DNA from: Ambrosia x helenae
Taxonomy: Eukaryota; Streptophyta; Magnoliopsida; Asterales; Asteraceae
DNA: 64,000 nt
Assembly: GCA_030844895.1 (NCBI GenBank)
Contig: CM061231.1
Span: forward strand, 1,302,001 to 1,366,000
Reading direction: 5' to 3'
How positions within the stretch are numbered: the stretch's first letter is position 1; each line of letters opens with the position of its first letter. The notes under the pieces were generated by a model. The model was not told where the DNA came from. It saw nothing but the letters and a program-made list of their open reading frames with translations, and ran no database searches. Shown one piece after another: positions 35,691 through 46,754 of the stretch. A program made the position numbers and the translations under genes.

Positions 35691-36393
35691 AATCATTTGC
35701 ACTTCTAAGCAAGATATTGTTAGGGAGAGTGCAAATAGGCACCGGTTCAAGAAAAAGCAAAATAGGTGAAGTCGCTGAACGATTCAGCGGCTTCTCCCTC
35801 TCGATATGCCTATACCTGCCATGTCTGATATAGTGTTGAGGGAATTTTCATGAAGTCGCTGAATCAAAGTGAGGCATCAAAGAAGTCGCTGAATCAAAGT
35901 GAGGCTTCACAGAAGTCGCTGACTCAGTTGGATGTTTGTAACACTTCTAACTTGTGAACACTTGATTCTAACCCACAACGTCATAAGGGAATTCAGTGTA
36001 ATAAATGATATGAGATATATAAGAAAAGCAGTGCCTTGGGAGTTTGTATGATATATCATAGCTAACTTGTGAACACTTGATTCTAACCCACAATGTCATA
36101 CAAATTCAATGTGAAGCCTATGATTCATTCAGCGGCTTCTGGGACACCTCCTATCCAATCAACGACTTCAATGGAGAAGCCTAAGATTGATTCAGCGACT
36201 TCTATGATGCCACTATCTCGATCAGCGGCTTCAAGAACATTCCCTCAACACTTTATCAGACATGAAAGGTATAGGCATTTGAGAGGGAGAAGCCGCTAAA
36301 CCAGACAACAACTTCACCTATTTTGCTCTTTTCCTGATATGGTGCCTATTTGCACTCCCCCAAAAAATAATTCGCTTAGAAGTGCAAATGATT
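35691..36393. mobile_element. Fold-back element with inverted repeats of about 155 bases
   Basis: 35691-35844 and 36240-36393 are inverted copies: for example 'gagtgcaaataggcacc' on the left against 'ggtgcctatttgcactc' on the right, and 'gcatatcgaga' / 'gagagggagaagccgct' parts. The centre holds repeats of 'gaagtcgctgaatcaaag' and of 'agcggcttc' or 'agcgacttc', and a direct repeat containing 'cttgtgaacacttgattc' at 35952 and 36065. No clear target-site duplication was found, so the superfamily (MULE, CACTA derivative or fold-back) is open. The 68-codon frame at 36093 is only a translation of the repeats. Confidence 0.75.
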
Positions 36394-36926
36394 CCATCTT
36401 TTTAGTACGAGTGATCAATTAAAGGAAATCTAGATAAATGTAAAATATCATTGCACATTCACACTACATTAATATTAGTTGATCACATGATTCTTGTAGT
36501 AACATGTTTCTGAATATTTTGTAGAATTAAATACATATCAAGATGACTGAAGACATCTTCGGAAGTTAAGAACACTAGAAGTCACTTCTCACTCTAGCTC
36601 ATGAAAAGTGTAGAATCTTCCAATTTTGTACTAGCTTAGATATATTTCATGATGACATTATAAACTTCCTTCTAAAGTGGAAGAGCCATAAACACGTTGT
36701 TGTCTCATTTAATACAACACCCTCAATTTGTAAGTTATTTTATGCAAGTGTTCGCTTTGGTCAACTTGTTCTCCTGAGCTAGCCTCGTTGATTTAACTTA
36801 GCCGTTGGTTGTTTTCAGTTTAACCGACTTAATGTGAGATCTAAGACCACACAACTTATTTATCATACCAAATGTATGACATAATATTCTCATTAGTCAT
36901 AAACCATCAATAATTGAGATGTCTGT
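36394..36926. other. Gene-free stretch
   Basis: No gene. 36715-36850 resembles 46265-46380, and 36880-36923 (ending 'aaaccatcaataattgagat') resembles 50148-50192, which supports an old segmental duplication. Confidence 0.4.
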
Positions 36927-37282
36927 TGTTGTAAAATTAACTATGAAATTGAACCAAAAATAACAATCAAATGCTTCGGGTTATTATTATTGATGAAAAC
37001 GAAAGAGAATTACAAAGAAATTGAAAAGAAAACAGATTACAGATTAAATCCTACTGATTGAATCAAACCAAGCTTTATAGCCCTAACCCCCAATCTGTTA
37101 GTTAGAAGTCTGTTAATACTTTCGAATTGACAGAACTAGTCCCTCTAGATTCACAACCTTTCTATTATTATCCCGAAACATATTATAGACATAGAAACTT
37201 TGATATATCAGCAGAACACCCCCTAGACTTTAATCTTCCAGTTTCTGCCTTGGACTTCAAGATTTTGACTTATATTCTAACA
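36927..37282 (-). repeat. Copia-3 3' LTR (left), complete
   Basis: 356 bases from 'tgttgtaaaa' to 'ttctaaca'. The internal boundary is followed by 'atctccacctt', a purine-rich tract on the - strand. Confidence 0.82.
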
Positions 37283-37548
37283 ATCTCCACCTTAAGTCAA
37301 CAATCTAAACTCTTTCCAGCTTATCAATCATTCAAACATGAATCAAACACCATTCCAACATTGATTTGATCATCACATTCTGCTGCATTCTCATCAAAAC
37401 TAAAATGGACCATTTTGACCTTGATCATCTTGCCATTTTTCAAAACAATATCCTTTGATTCTGCACAATGCAGTGCTGACCCATGTTGTAGCTTGTTGTT
37501 CCCACTCATAATACCTTCTAAAACCTGATATGCACAACTGTCTTTGAC

Positions 37549-38661
37549 TCATTTACTGTAAACAACTTCTGCATAGTTCAACACAACATAATATTTGACT
37601 ATATTACCCCTACAACCAGTTTTGCTATTAACCACCAAATCTGGCTTATCCAATATCAAACAAACATTATGCTTCCATAATGAACAATTTTCCATAGCCA
37701 TTATCTTCAACCACTGGGCCATTTCTGCTGGTTTTACAGAATCTTCACAACAGTCCAAACACTTCATAGCTGCATTCTTTGAACTGTCCCTATCATTACA
37801 GAACCTTTCACTGAAACCAATCCTGTTCACCTGAGCCTCTTCATCTATCATCTTTACAGACTCCACCTTAAACTGAACATGATTCTCTTCAACTTGTACA
37901 AACTCCACCTTAGCCCAAACATCCTCTTTACATAACATTAACCTTATATATTTTAAACTAGGCTTCTCAACACCTATACTACACATACTGATTATAATAC
38001 TACCATCAGAATTCCTCAAGAACACATCTTCTCTTGTTCTTGAATCCAACTCCAACTGATCAGACATCATATTCCCTTTAGAGCTAAACAATTTTTCATC
38101 ATTTTCCAAAAATACCCTTATTGGAAACCCATCTTCTTTAACCAGAAACCCACTTCCTCCACCTAGAATCCAGCCCATTATCTTATCACACACATCATCA
38201 TGAACACTTAATTGACCCACATCAGAGAGTTTTACCCTGTGATCCATTCTTTTCACAGTTTTATCACACATCTCTAAATTATTCCCATTTAACCACTTAA
38301 CAACATCATGACTACAATTCTCAATCAACTTCTGTCCAAATGTGTGACCTATGGACTCTCTCACACTAGGCACAACATGGCCATCATGAACATAGACATT
38401 ATTTTTTTGTCTTGTTCCTGATATCACAACCACTTGTTCTTTCATTACCAATGCCTTACCATCTTTCAACCATACATGGTAACCCTTTTTCTCTAAACAT
38501 CCAAATGACAATAAACTCCTATTTAAATCAGGAGCATACCTTACATCATGCATATCAACAATTACACCATTGTCCATCATGAATGTAACAGTCCCAACCC
38601 CTAGAAGCTCACAAGTCTTGCCATATCCCATCTTGACTTTACCAAGATTCTCATATTTCAA
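37549..38661 (-). CDS. Copia-3 370-codon open frame, degenerate pol derivative
   Basis: An unusually long open frame for a damaged element. The first 80 residues look like the end of a Copia protease/pre-integrase region ('VRYAPDLNRSLLSFGCLEKK', 'YHVWLKDGKALVM'). 'NLEMCDKTVKRMDHRVKLSD' is weakly like the zinc-binding region (normally C-x2-C before 'RVKFS'). Near the end, 'LWKHNVCLILDKPD' is weakly like the start of reverse transcriptase. The 200 residues between match nothing I know; there is no D,D,E triad and no YVDD. It is either a strongly diverged pol remnant that stayed open by chance, or a derived protein. Expression is unknown. Confidence 0.55.
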   Translation of the reverse strand: MKYENLGKVKMGYGKTCELLGVGTVTFMMDNGVIVDMHDVRYAPDLNRSLLSFGCLEKKGYHVWLKDGKALVMKEQVVVISGTRQKNNVYVHDGHVVPSVRESIGHTFGQKLIENCSHDVVKWLNGNNLEMCDKTVKRMDHRVKLSDVGQLSVHDDVCDKIMGWILGGGSGFLVKEDGFPIRVFLENDEKLFSSKGNMMSDQLELDSRTREDVFLRNSDGSIIISMCSIGVEKPSLKYIRLMLCKEDVWAKVEFVQVEENHVQFKVESVKMIDEEAQVNRIGFSERFCNDRDSSKNAAMKCLDCCEDSVKPAEMAQWLKIMAMENCSLWKHNVCLILDKPDLVVNSKTGCRGNIVKYYVVLNYAEVVYSK

Positions 38662-38706
38662 ATCCCTGAAATACCCTTGATCATATTACCAATGCCTTAC
38701 CATCTT

Positions 38707-39132
38707 TCAACCATACATGGTTACCTCTATATTCTCAAGATCCAACACCAGTTTGTTAAATTCATCTGTATGGTCTTCAATTGACTTCCCTAGTATCATC
38801 TGAAAAATGTACAACCTTTTCTTCAAATATAGTCGATTAGCCAAGGATTTGGTCATGTAGAGACTCCCTAACTTGGCCCAAACCCCTGCTGCAGACTGTT
38901 CTTTCAACACCTCTCTCAAAACCCTGTCACCCAGACTCAAAATTATAGCACTATGGGCTTTCTCCAAGATATCCTTCTTCTCTTTATCAGATAATCCACC
39001 AGGCAAGTTGGCTTCTCCCAACAGGGCATCAACAACAGTCTGATGAACAAGAAGAGCCCTCATCTTCAACCTCCGCATGCTAAAATCGTTCTTCCCATCA
39101 AACTTCTCCAACTCGAACTTTGTTGTCACCAT
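38707..39132 (-). pseudogene. Copia-3 gag fragment
   Basis: A 141-codon frame with a Copia gag (UBN2-type) start: 'KFELEKFDGKNDFSMRRLKM', 'LGEANLPGGLSDKEKKDILE' and 'SLYMTKSLANRLYLKKRLY'. It stops inside a 37-base sequence that is a second copy of DNA lying 241 bases further downstream in the element. The nucleocapsid zinc knuckle and the protease active site are missing. Confidence 0.88.
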
Positions 39133-39201
39133 TCTTAATCTTTAAACACGGATCACAATCACCAATTTCATAGAATTGAGCAACGAGGCTCTATTACCAA
39201 T

Positions 39202-39480
39202 TGTTGTAAAATTAATTATGAAATTGAACCAAAAATAACAATCAAATGCTTTGGGCTATTATTATTGATGAAAACGAAAGAGAATTACAAAGGAATTGAA
39301 AAGAAAATAGATTACTGATTAAATCCTACTGATTGAATCAAACCTAGCTTTATAGCCCTAACCCCCAATCTGTTAGTTAGAAGTCTGTTAATATTTTTGA
39401 ATTGGCATAACTAGTCCCTCCAGATTCACAACCTTTCTATTATTATCCCGAAACATATTATAGACATAGAAACTTTGACA
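39202..39480 (-). repeat. Copia-3 5' LTR (right), truncated
   Basis: 279 bases matching the first 279 or so of the left LTR with few differences, then unrelated sequence ('agaaccgagtc'). The outer end has been deleted or replaced. Confidence 0.82.
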
Positions 39481-39524
39481 AGAACCGAGTCAACATTATC
39501 TTTCAATATAGTCTTAATAGCGCA

Positions 39525-39865
39525 TTTTTTTGAACGGTGACTTTCATATGAGTGACTCAATGTCACACTGCCTAATCGGCAGCCCTAGCCAAGGTCTGCC
39601 TCATACTACGTTGTATTAACCAGGCCCGCGCTGGTGTATCAGACTTGGTTACGACGTTCCCTCAGACCGTACTGCCTCACACGAGTTTTCTCGCTGGAGT
39701 AACAACCGAGTGAAAACCGGGGTGCGGCTCATGATCGAACGCTCCTCGGCGCGTTTGTCACCATCATATTGCCCGGATGCCGCTGAAAATAAGGAGTGGG
39801 AATCGAACCTGGGTCACAAGGAACACCAAGTTTTTCCCCAATCACTCCATCACTGCCTCATTGGC
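39525..39865 (-). mobile_element. tRNA-derived SINE, about 340 bases, with target-site duplication
   Basis: On the - strand it starts 'gccaatgaggcagtgatgg' (A-box region) and has the B box 'ggttcgattccc' at about 39790-39805. The body ends 'catatgaaagtcaccgttc' followed by a run of A. The flanks 'tcttaatagcgca' (39512-39524) and 'tcttaatagtgca' (39866-39878) are a 13-base duplication with one mismatch. A second, 5'-truncated copy in the opposite orientation is at 55757-55893. Two copies and the duplication make a SINE family likely. Confidence 0.82.
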
Positions 39866-39878
39866 TCTTAATAGTGCA

Positions 39879-40382
39879 TAACATTTTTTTTTTGGAAGGT
39901 AGCGCATAACATATGTATTGGTGTGTGTATCATGTATGAGTTAGATTTTATCAACTAAATGAATAGCATTAGTGTCCTCAAATCAAAGGGACATTCTAGT
40001 AATCAAGCGGTGTGGTCCAGAAGACTATAACCAAAACTTAAACCTTGTAGGATTTGAGTTTTTATATATTTATCTTGTAAGTTGTCAACTTCTTAGAATT
40101 GTTGTTCAAAGAAAGAATAATAAATAGAACAAATTTCTCTCTCGATTGTTACATCTTTAACACTTTATAATTTGTTTATGTATTACTATTATGAGCGTGT
40201 ATAAATTATTTATTATTTTATACATTTTTTATTATTTCTTTTTTTCCTGGTCTGGTTATATTTAATTTTGTCCTGTTAAGTGAAAAAACAATTACCAAAT
40301 TTGTTCTCATTATTATGTATTGAAATTAGAATTTAAATTTAATATCAAAGAACTACAATACAAATGAACACCCAAACAACGT
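39879..40382. other. Region 3' of the kinase gene
   Basis: AT-rich, about 500 bases between the SINE and the kinase stop codon. It probably contains the 3' untranslated region of the kinase; no separate feature is recognised. Confidence 0.4.
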
Positions 40383-43048
40383 CTATGAATATGATCTTGG
40401 GCTTATGCGTTTACTAAACCTAAAAGAACTAGTTGAGCACCCAAAAGATATGCTATGCACTATCGGAATCAATGATTGCACAACGTCTGTCATCAAAGGC
40501 CGATAATCAGCTTCGGTTTGCACACACATTGCCGCAATAGCGGCTACCTGCATCGAAACAAAAGACTTTGATTTGATCGTCTCATTACTTATTGTGGTCA
40601 TTTTTAGAGGTTTTAGACCAATAACTTAGTAATTGATCAATTTGAGTTATCATATAACTTTAACGGGCCAAAAGACCCAAATTTTAAAATAGAGTTGCAA
40701 ATGAATTGGGTTGTGTGTTTTATAGAGGTTGTGGATTGATTGGGCTCATATGGACCCATGTTAAAAAAGTAGTTTTTAAACCAACCAACCACTTTACCTC
40801 TAGTTGTCATTATCTAGCATGAGCCAAGCTGAACTAACCTGAACTAGATCCTTTCTCGAAAATTGGCCATGTAGATTCGGATCAACCATCTCCATAACAG
40901 CAGCCCTATTTGTTAATTTTGGAAGAGCCTACAAGTAATCAAGTTTAAACCACAGAAAACGCAAGAAAAAAAGTACACTTTTCTTTTTCGAATGACAAAT
41001 AGTCATGTAATATTTGTTTGAGTTCGGCCCATGACTGATGGGCCAAACTTTGATTTAAAACTAATGTGCACTAATTAACTTTGAGTAATGTTTGCGGATG
41101 AAAGTAAGTATGTAAATGAAAAACATATGGATACACATACCCACGAGACGAGGACATGCTCTCCGGGTGGGCGGTTACTGTCAATAGGTATGCGTCCTGT
41201 TAAGAGCTCTAGCAAAACGACTCCATAGCTATAAACATCTGATTTAGTTGTAAGTTTTCCGGTTGAAGCATACCTATAATCATCAAAGTTTTAGAAAATG
41301 TATAATGTTATTTACATGTGTCATCAAACTTATCATTTGATAAAGATAAATCAATTATCAAAATAGAAAAATAGGTACCACACATTTACAAACGAATAAG
41401 TCAAATCTGGTTATGTTTTCTAGCCGAAAAGAAAACGGTCCAACAGGTCAAACTAGTCAAACATCATATTAGACACACTAATCGTTTTAATATACAATGT
41501 TTTAAGTCAACCAAACCATACAAAACCTTGTTAAAAAGTGCACGTTTGACATGACTCGTTTTAGCTAACCTTATGACTTAAAAGATAAAAAACTCACTCT
41601 GGTGCCAAATATCCAGTAGTTCCCAAAACACGTGTCGATATCATGCCATTGAGCTTGTCTGATCCAATCTTGGCCAACCCAAAATCAGATACTTTTCCTC
41701 TAAAATTTTCGTTCAACAAGATGTTCGTAGATTTAAAATCGCGATGTATGATCGATGGTGTGGTGTGTTCGTGAAGGAACTCAAGTGCTCTTGCGCAATC
41801 AAGTGCGATTCTCATTCGGACACCCCAACTCAATAGTTGAGACCGACCATCACAAGGGTTGAGGCGATCATAAAGAGTACCATTTGGCATGTATTCAAAT
41901 ACCAAAAGCTTGTGTTGGTTATCAGCACAATATCCAAGAAGATCCACCAAGTATGGACTATGCAAACGAGTTAATAAGTCCACCTGCATTTATTTTTTTA
42001 ATTAGTTTTTATTAAATATTTAAAAACATTTATTGCTTAATGCAAAATTTAACATGTTATAACCAAAAAAAAAAAAAAGTCAAACTTCACATTCTAACCG
42101 GTTATAACATGTTAAATACAAGTGTCACAACACCTTTTTCCTCAATTGTGACAAATGGTACCAAAATAAAAGTTTGTTACAAATTTCGTCATATGTGTGT
42201 AACGAAAAAAAGGTTAGAAGCTCTTTAATTTCGGTTAAAAAAACCATTTTCTCAATGAAATAACAACGACCTTTAATGTATACTATACGCATTTAAAACA
42301 CAACAAAATTTAAGTAAATACCTCTGAACGAAATGCACGCTCTCCTTGCTTCCCTTCCCTGTGAAGCATTTTAATGATAGAAAGAGTGCCATCACGCAAC
42401 ATGCCACGGTAGACATACCCAAAACCACCCTTACTCACTAGGTTAGTTTGATTGAAGTTATCGGTAGCCGATTGCAACTCCTTATATGTGAATACTTGTA
42501 CTCCTTTAGATGCTGCTGATCGTAGGCTGCGTGGGCTTTCTTTATATGTGAATCCCCTCTTCATATCTAATACATCTCCCAACAAAAACAATGAAAATGT
42601 TACTTATTTTTTTCATTTACACAGTTTATTAATAATATATTATTTACTAGTTTTTTATAACTTTCATAAAGTTAATTAACTTAAGTGATTCGTTTTTTTT
42701 TATATATATATTTCAAAGAAATAACATCACCAAACATTGTCCAAACTTTAAATTACCTTTGGTACCATTAAATGTTATGATGCTATGAGCATTGAACATG
42801 CAACTTTTGTTTGCATAAGCGGTTCCATTCGGTTTTGGAGATTTTGCACGACGAAGGAATGCTACTATTAGAGAAATAGCGAGGAGTAAAATGACGATGA
42901 CAACGGGAACCAGCACCATGACTATGGTGGTTTGTGGTTGAATGTGATGGTCGTGGTGGTTGTGATGGAGGACATGATGTTGGTTGCTCTTTATGTGTGT
43001 TCTTGTAGGTGGCCTTGTCACGTTAGTTTCCATTGTTATTGGAACCAT
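40383..43048 (-). CDS. Receptor-like serine/threonine protein kinase with N-terminal membrane segment
   Basis: Six exons: 43048-42757, 42575-42322, 41983-41598, 41273-41141, 40928-40839, 40547-40383. The sum is 1320 bases (439 residues), phases consistent; a second in-frame ATG is at 43033. A short His-rich N-terminus precedes one membrane helix ('VMVLVPVVIVILLLAISLIV') with basic 'RRAK' after it, so the kinase should face the cytosol. The kinase domain follows a 'VFTYKELQSATDNF' lead: glycine loop 'SKGGFGYVYRG' (first Gly replaced by Ser), Lys in 'IIKMLHREGK', 'LLGYCADNQHKLLVFEYMP', catalytic 'IIHRDFKSTNILL' (RD type), 'VSDFGLAKIG', 'GTTGYLAPE', 'KSDVYSYGVVLLELLTGR' and C-lobe 'CVQTEADYRPLM'. 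It belongs with plant RLCK/PERK-like kinases, probably near Arabidopsis At3g58690 (from memory, untested). There is no extracellular ligand domain. The substrate is unknown. Confidence 0.9.
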
Positions 43049-43429
43049 AGAAAGTGGGAGAAAAAGGGATAGAGGGGCTTTAAATTGTGCTGATGAATAG
43101 TGATTCTTTATATAGCTAAGGTTGTTTGGTGGGAATATTTTAACATGTAGAAAAGTGGATAATAGATAGGGATAAATGTTCATTAGTTGTGGATGTTAAA
43201 AGAAAAACCCTATAACATCTAGTTTACTTGGGTAATATAATTTATATATTTATCTATCTATACTTTTGTATATTCGAAAAATGTTTCTTCGATAAATGTA
43301 TTTTTGTCTTTCCTAAATAAAATGATACTTGAATTAGATTCAAGTGTCCCGTATGTTTTCTTATCTCGATAATAAATAAACACAAAATCAGGTGTCTGAG
43401 TGTCTATATTTTTTACTCATATTGTAAAA

Positions 43430-44160
43430 ATGTCTTCTCGTATGTGGACTGCAAACGAACAAATGTTCAATGAAAACCGTTTGACGAGAACTTCGTTTGT
43501 GTTCGTCCGTTTAATAAATAAACAAGCACGAACAAGAAATTTCATTCATTTAGTTAAACAAACGAACAAACTCAGACCGTTGTCGTTCATTTATGTTTGT
43601 GACCGTTCAGTAACGTGCCTGTTTATGTTTGTGTGTGTTTGATAGTTTATCAGGAATTTTAACTTTTATTGTTAATCTAAGTACTTCAAAATACTCAATA
43701 ATAGATTACTTAATAAATATAATCTATTACATATGAGTATTAATCCACTTGTTTTGATTAACTATTATTTTTGATGGATTAAGCGAAAACTTCGAGTTTA
43801 TGTTGGGTGGATCAGATGAAGATTTCATGTTTAATATGATAATTTTGTGTTTTTTGTGACATCATTTTTTGGTAATTATGTGATCACAATTATATCAAGT
43901 ATGTTTGGATAATTGGGTTAGTATATTTTGGGAGAATTTACGTAAAGTTTGTGATGAAAGATGTCGCTATGTTCGAAATTTAAAATATGTTCGTTTGTGG
44001 TCATCTCCGTTCGTGAACGCTTGTATGCAGTGTTCGCTAGTGTTCGTTTGTGTTAACGAACGCTCGTTTTTGTTCATGAACATTCATTTGTGGTTGTTTG
44101 CGTTCGCATTTGTTCGGTACCTAAAATTCACAAACGAACACAAATAGAAAATCTTGTTCA
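43430..44160. repeat. 'gttcgtttgtgttcg'-rich dispersed repeat with inverted parts
   Basis: The left part (43448-43620) is rich in 'cgaacaaa' and 'gttcgtt' motifs and the right part (43960-44150) in their complements, e.g. 'cacaaacgaacacaaatag'. This resembles a non-autonomous DNA element with long imperfect inverted ends separated by about 300 bases of AT-rich DNA. Exact ends and duplication are not determined. It lies about 400 bases upstream of the kinase start. Confidence 0.5.
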
Positions 44161-44311
44161 ATGATTGTTCATAAAGAGTTAGTGAATACATTATTCCTTA
44201 ATAAATGAACACATTATTTTTCTTATTTACTTGAAGATATTACTATTATTAATATTGTTGTTGTTGCTGCTTCTTCCCATGAAAAAGTTGTAATATAATT
44301 TTTTCGGTACA

Positions 44312-44480
44312 ATTTTTTGAAAGGCGTAGATCAACCGGTAACCCTTTGGTTAAACAACCCTTAATCCCGAGTTAGAATCGCAGGCATCGTGTTTCTCCAC
44401 TAGGATAATGACGCTTTAAGGTAACTCATCCGCTTCACTGCGGCAATCGAACCGGGTACCCCATACAGAAACCCCCAAAG
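44312..44480 (-). mobile_element. SINE-like fragment with B box
   Basis: On the - strand a B box 'ggttcgattgcc' (about 44449-44460) precedes about 140 bases ending 'gatctacgcctttc' and an A run. No A box is evident, so the 5' part may be lost. Similar in layout but not in sequence to the SINE at 39525. Confidence 0.45.
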
Positions 44481-44498
44481 GGGAAAACCTTCTGTTTA

Positions 44499-44922
44499 GG
44501 GTATGTTTGGCAATGAGCTTTTAAAAGATTTTATAAACTTCAAGCTTTTAGAAAAAACTCATACTCAATAAAAAAACATTGTTTGGTTGAAGAAGCCTGA
44601 AGCTTTTAGGTTAGGGGAAAAAACTTTATACTGAAAAGCTACTAGTACTAGCGTTTAAGAAAAAAAAACTCATACTAGCTATAAGCTTTTAATGAGTAAA
44701 TGACACAAATACTCATTCTATTATAAAAAATAATAAAAAAACATGCATACAAGCTTTTAGTTAATGCCCATTATGGTCATTTATATGTTTTATTAAAAGT
44801 TCTAGCTACTCTGCCAAACACCAAAATATATTTAAAAAGTTATAGCTATCAGCTTCCAGCTACTGGCCTCCAGCTTTCAGTTTCAGCTACCAACCATCAG
44901 CTAGTTTTTACCAAACATACCC
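44499..44922. mobile_element. MITE with 'gggtatgtttgg' terminal inverted repeats
   Basis: Starts 'gggtatgtttggcaa' and ends 'ttaccaaacataccc'. The inside is rich in 'agctttt' and 'agctac' motifs. 424 bases. No target-site duplication is evident, so the superfamily (perhaps hAT) is uncertain. Confidence 0.7.
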
Positions 44923-45431
44923 ATAACCTCAACCAATTATGTTGGGGGTCATTGGCTTTTTTGGGTAAATGATATATGACTTTTCGTTGCTTTCTCAATC
45001 AAATAATTTAGTGAAAAGATTTATCATTGGTTTGCCTATATTCTCACAATCATTGTTTTTGTTAAATCATATATATCATTGCCTTCTTCGTGTATTCTTA
45101 TTTAAAATTGACCACACATATTTTAGTACACAAAGGACTTAGTTAGGTTAGGAATGGACTCTACTCAAGTTTATACTTTTTTACAAATTCAACATATTCA
45201 GTACATACTAAAAATAGTTAAGTTCATTAAGAACAGTTAAGAGTTTTGAAAGAAACCATTGGTGTTAATTCATGATCTACATTGACGATACCTCGAGACA
45301 CAATGTCAACAATAAATTCGAACACAATCACACATTTTTTATTTTTTTAAAAGAAGACCGTTTTTGTTTTAGTTTAAATACTAGATGAATCTGTTAACCA
45401 TGAGGATCACATCAATTTTCCCTTCAAACAA

Positions 45432-45996
45432 CAGGGCTGGCCCCGAAAATTTAGGTGTCTGGGCCAAGCCAAGAAATATGTGCCCCTTAGTCTTAGGTCT
45501 TAGATCTTTTAAGCCAAGAAATATGTGCCCCTTAGTCTTAGGTCTTTTAAGCAATGTTTTCAAAACTGAAGCGAACGTTGAACCGATGTCCTTACCGGTT
45601 CCCTAGTCAGACTGGTCGAACCGGATATAGAACTGAAAGTGTCGTAATAATTATAAAAATTAATATGTTTAGCTAATTGGCTCATAAAAAACCACCATTT
45701 CTTAAAATTCTGTACCACAACACAAATCTCAAGTAACACACTTCAACTTTTTTTTTTAATTCTGTCGTATCCTACCAATCTAGTTTATCATGTATGACTC
45801 ATCTTCTTTCTTATCTACTATTCACCTTCTTGCGTTTATAACCAATGATGTTTAAGATGAAGTCTTTTTTTTTTTTTTGGTAAAAAACAGAAAGAAAATA
45901 CTTGCAGAAAGAAAACACTCGCCGTCACTCAAAGTGTCCCCTTAGAAATTGGGTCCGGACCGGGAGTCCTCCCCACACCCCTTAGGGCCGGCCTTG
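45432..45996. mobile_element. hAT-type non-autonomous transposon, 565 bases
   Basis: Left end 'cagggctggcccc' and right end 'tagggccggccttg' are terminal inverted repeats. The eight-base duplication 'tcaaacaa' flanks it perfectly (45424-45431 and 45997-46004). Eight-base duplications and CA(G/A)GG ends are hallmarks of the hAT superfamily. Inside, a unit of about 50 bases with 'aagccaagaaatatgtgcc' is tandemly duplicated (45460-45550). No transposase. Confidence 0.9.
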
Positions 45997-46754
45997 TCAA
46001 ACAATAATTAGTTTACGTTTTTATATTCATTTGCACTTGATATTTTCTTTGTATGTTTTTCAATTATATACAAAGTGTCATGTTTGATCATACTCAATGA
46101 ACGGCTAATGAATAAGTTACTTAATCCATCCTAAAACAGAATCCTAGCTATGCAAATGCGATTATTTTAATTAGAGTGCGTAAATATATCTAAATTTTAT
46201 CTTTTTTAGCGTTCAGAAGAACGATAAATACGTTATACTCACATTTTACATAAAACGTCTCATATTGTAAGTTCCTCAGACCAATTTTAAGTGTTTCCTT
46301 TGTTTAAGTTGTTCTTGTGTGGCCTCTGTATACACCTTACTCATTAGCTGTTTTTAGTTTCACTTGCTTAAATAAAAACTAAGTTATGTACCCGCAGTGG
46401 CGGATTCATGTAGTAAGAACGGTGGGCCTGTGCCCACCGTCCATCTCCGGCCGACCACCATTTCTTCATTGGAGATCCACTGTTCTGTTCTATTGATATT
46501 CATGATTTTGAGCTTTTAATTCGTAGATAAGGTAGCTAAAGTAAAGTGAGGGAAACCAATAAAGTGTTGAATCTTGTTTTTTTATGGGAGTGAAGATCTA
46601 AATATTTTTTAAACTGTTAATATGGTTTTCCAAAAAGAAAGGGATCAGTGCTAGTGCTGTAAAAGTAAACCAAGAAGATGAAGTAAAAGTGTATAAAATA
46701 AAGAGTAATTTTTAATTTTCATGTGTTGGGTAAAAATTGCCAACTCAATATAGA

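Larger units (their letters stand above)
36927..39480 (-). mobile_element. Non-autonomous, rearranged Copia element (Copia-3)
   Basis: The left LTR 36927-37282 (356 bases, 'tgttgtaaaattaa' to 'ttctaaca') is matched by 39202-39480, which is highly similar but ends after 'aaactttgac', lacking the last 75 bases or so. The primer binding site region is 'ggctctattaccaat', two changes from the usual. The internal part is only 1.9 kb and codes for a gag fragment and a 370-codon frame without recognisable integrase core, reverse transcriptase or RNase H motifs. No target-site duplication is visible because the right end is missing. The gag start is close to that of Copia-1. Confidence 0.85.

Noticed and set aside
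36093..36299. 68-codon frame with repeated 'SAAS'-like motifs
   Set aside because: It is simply the tandem repeats of the fold-back element read in one frame.
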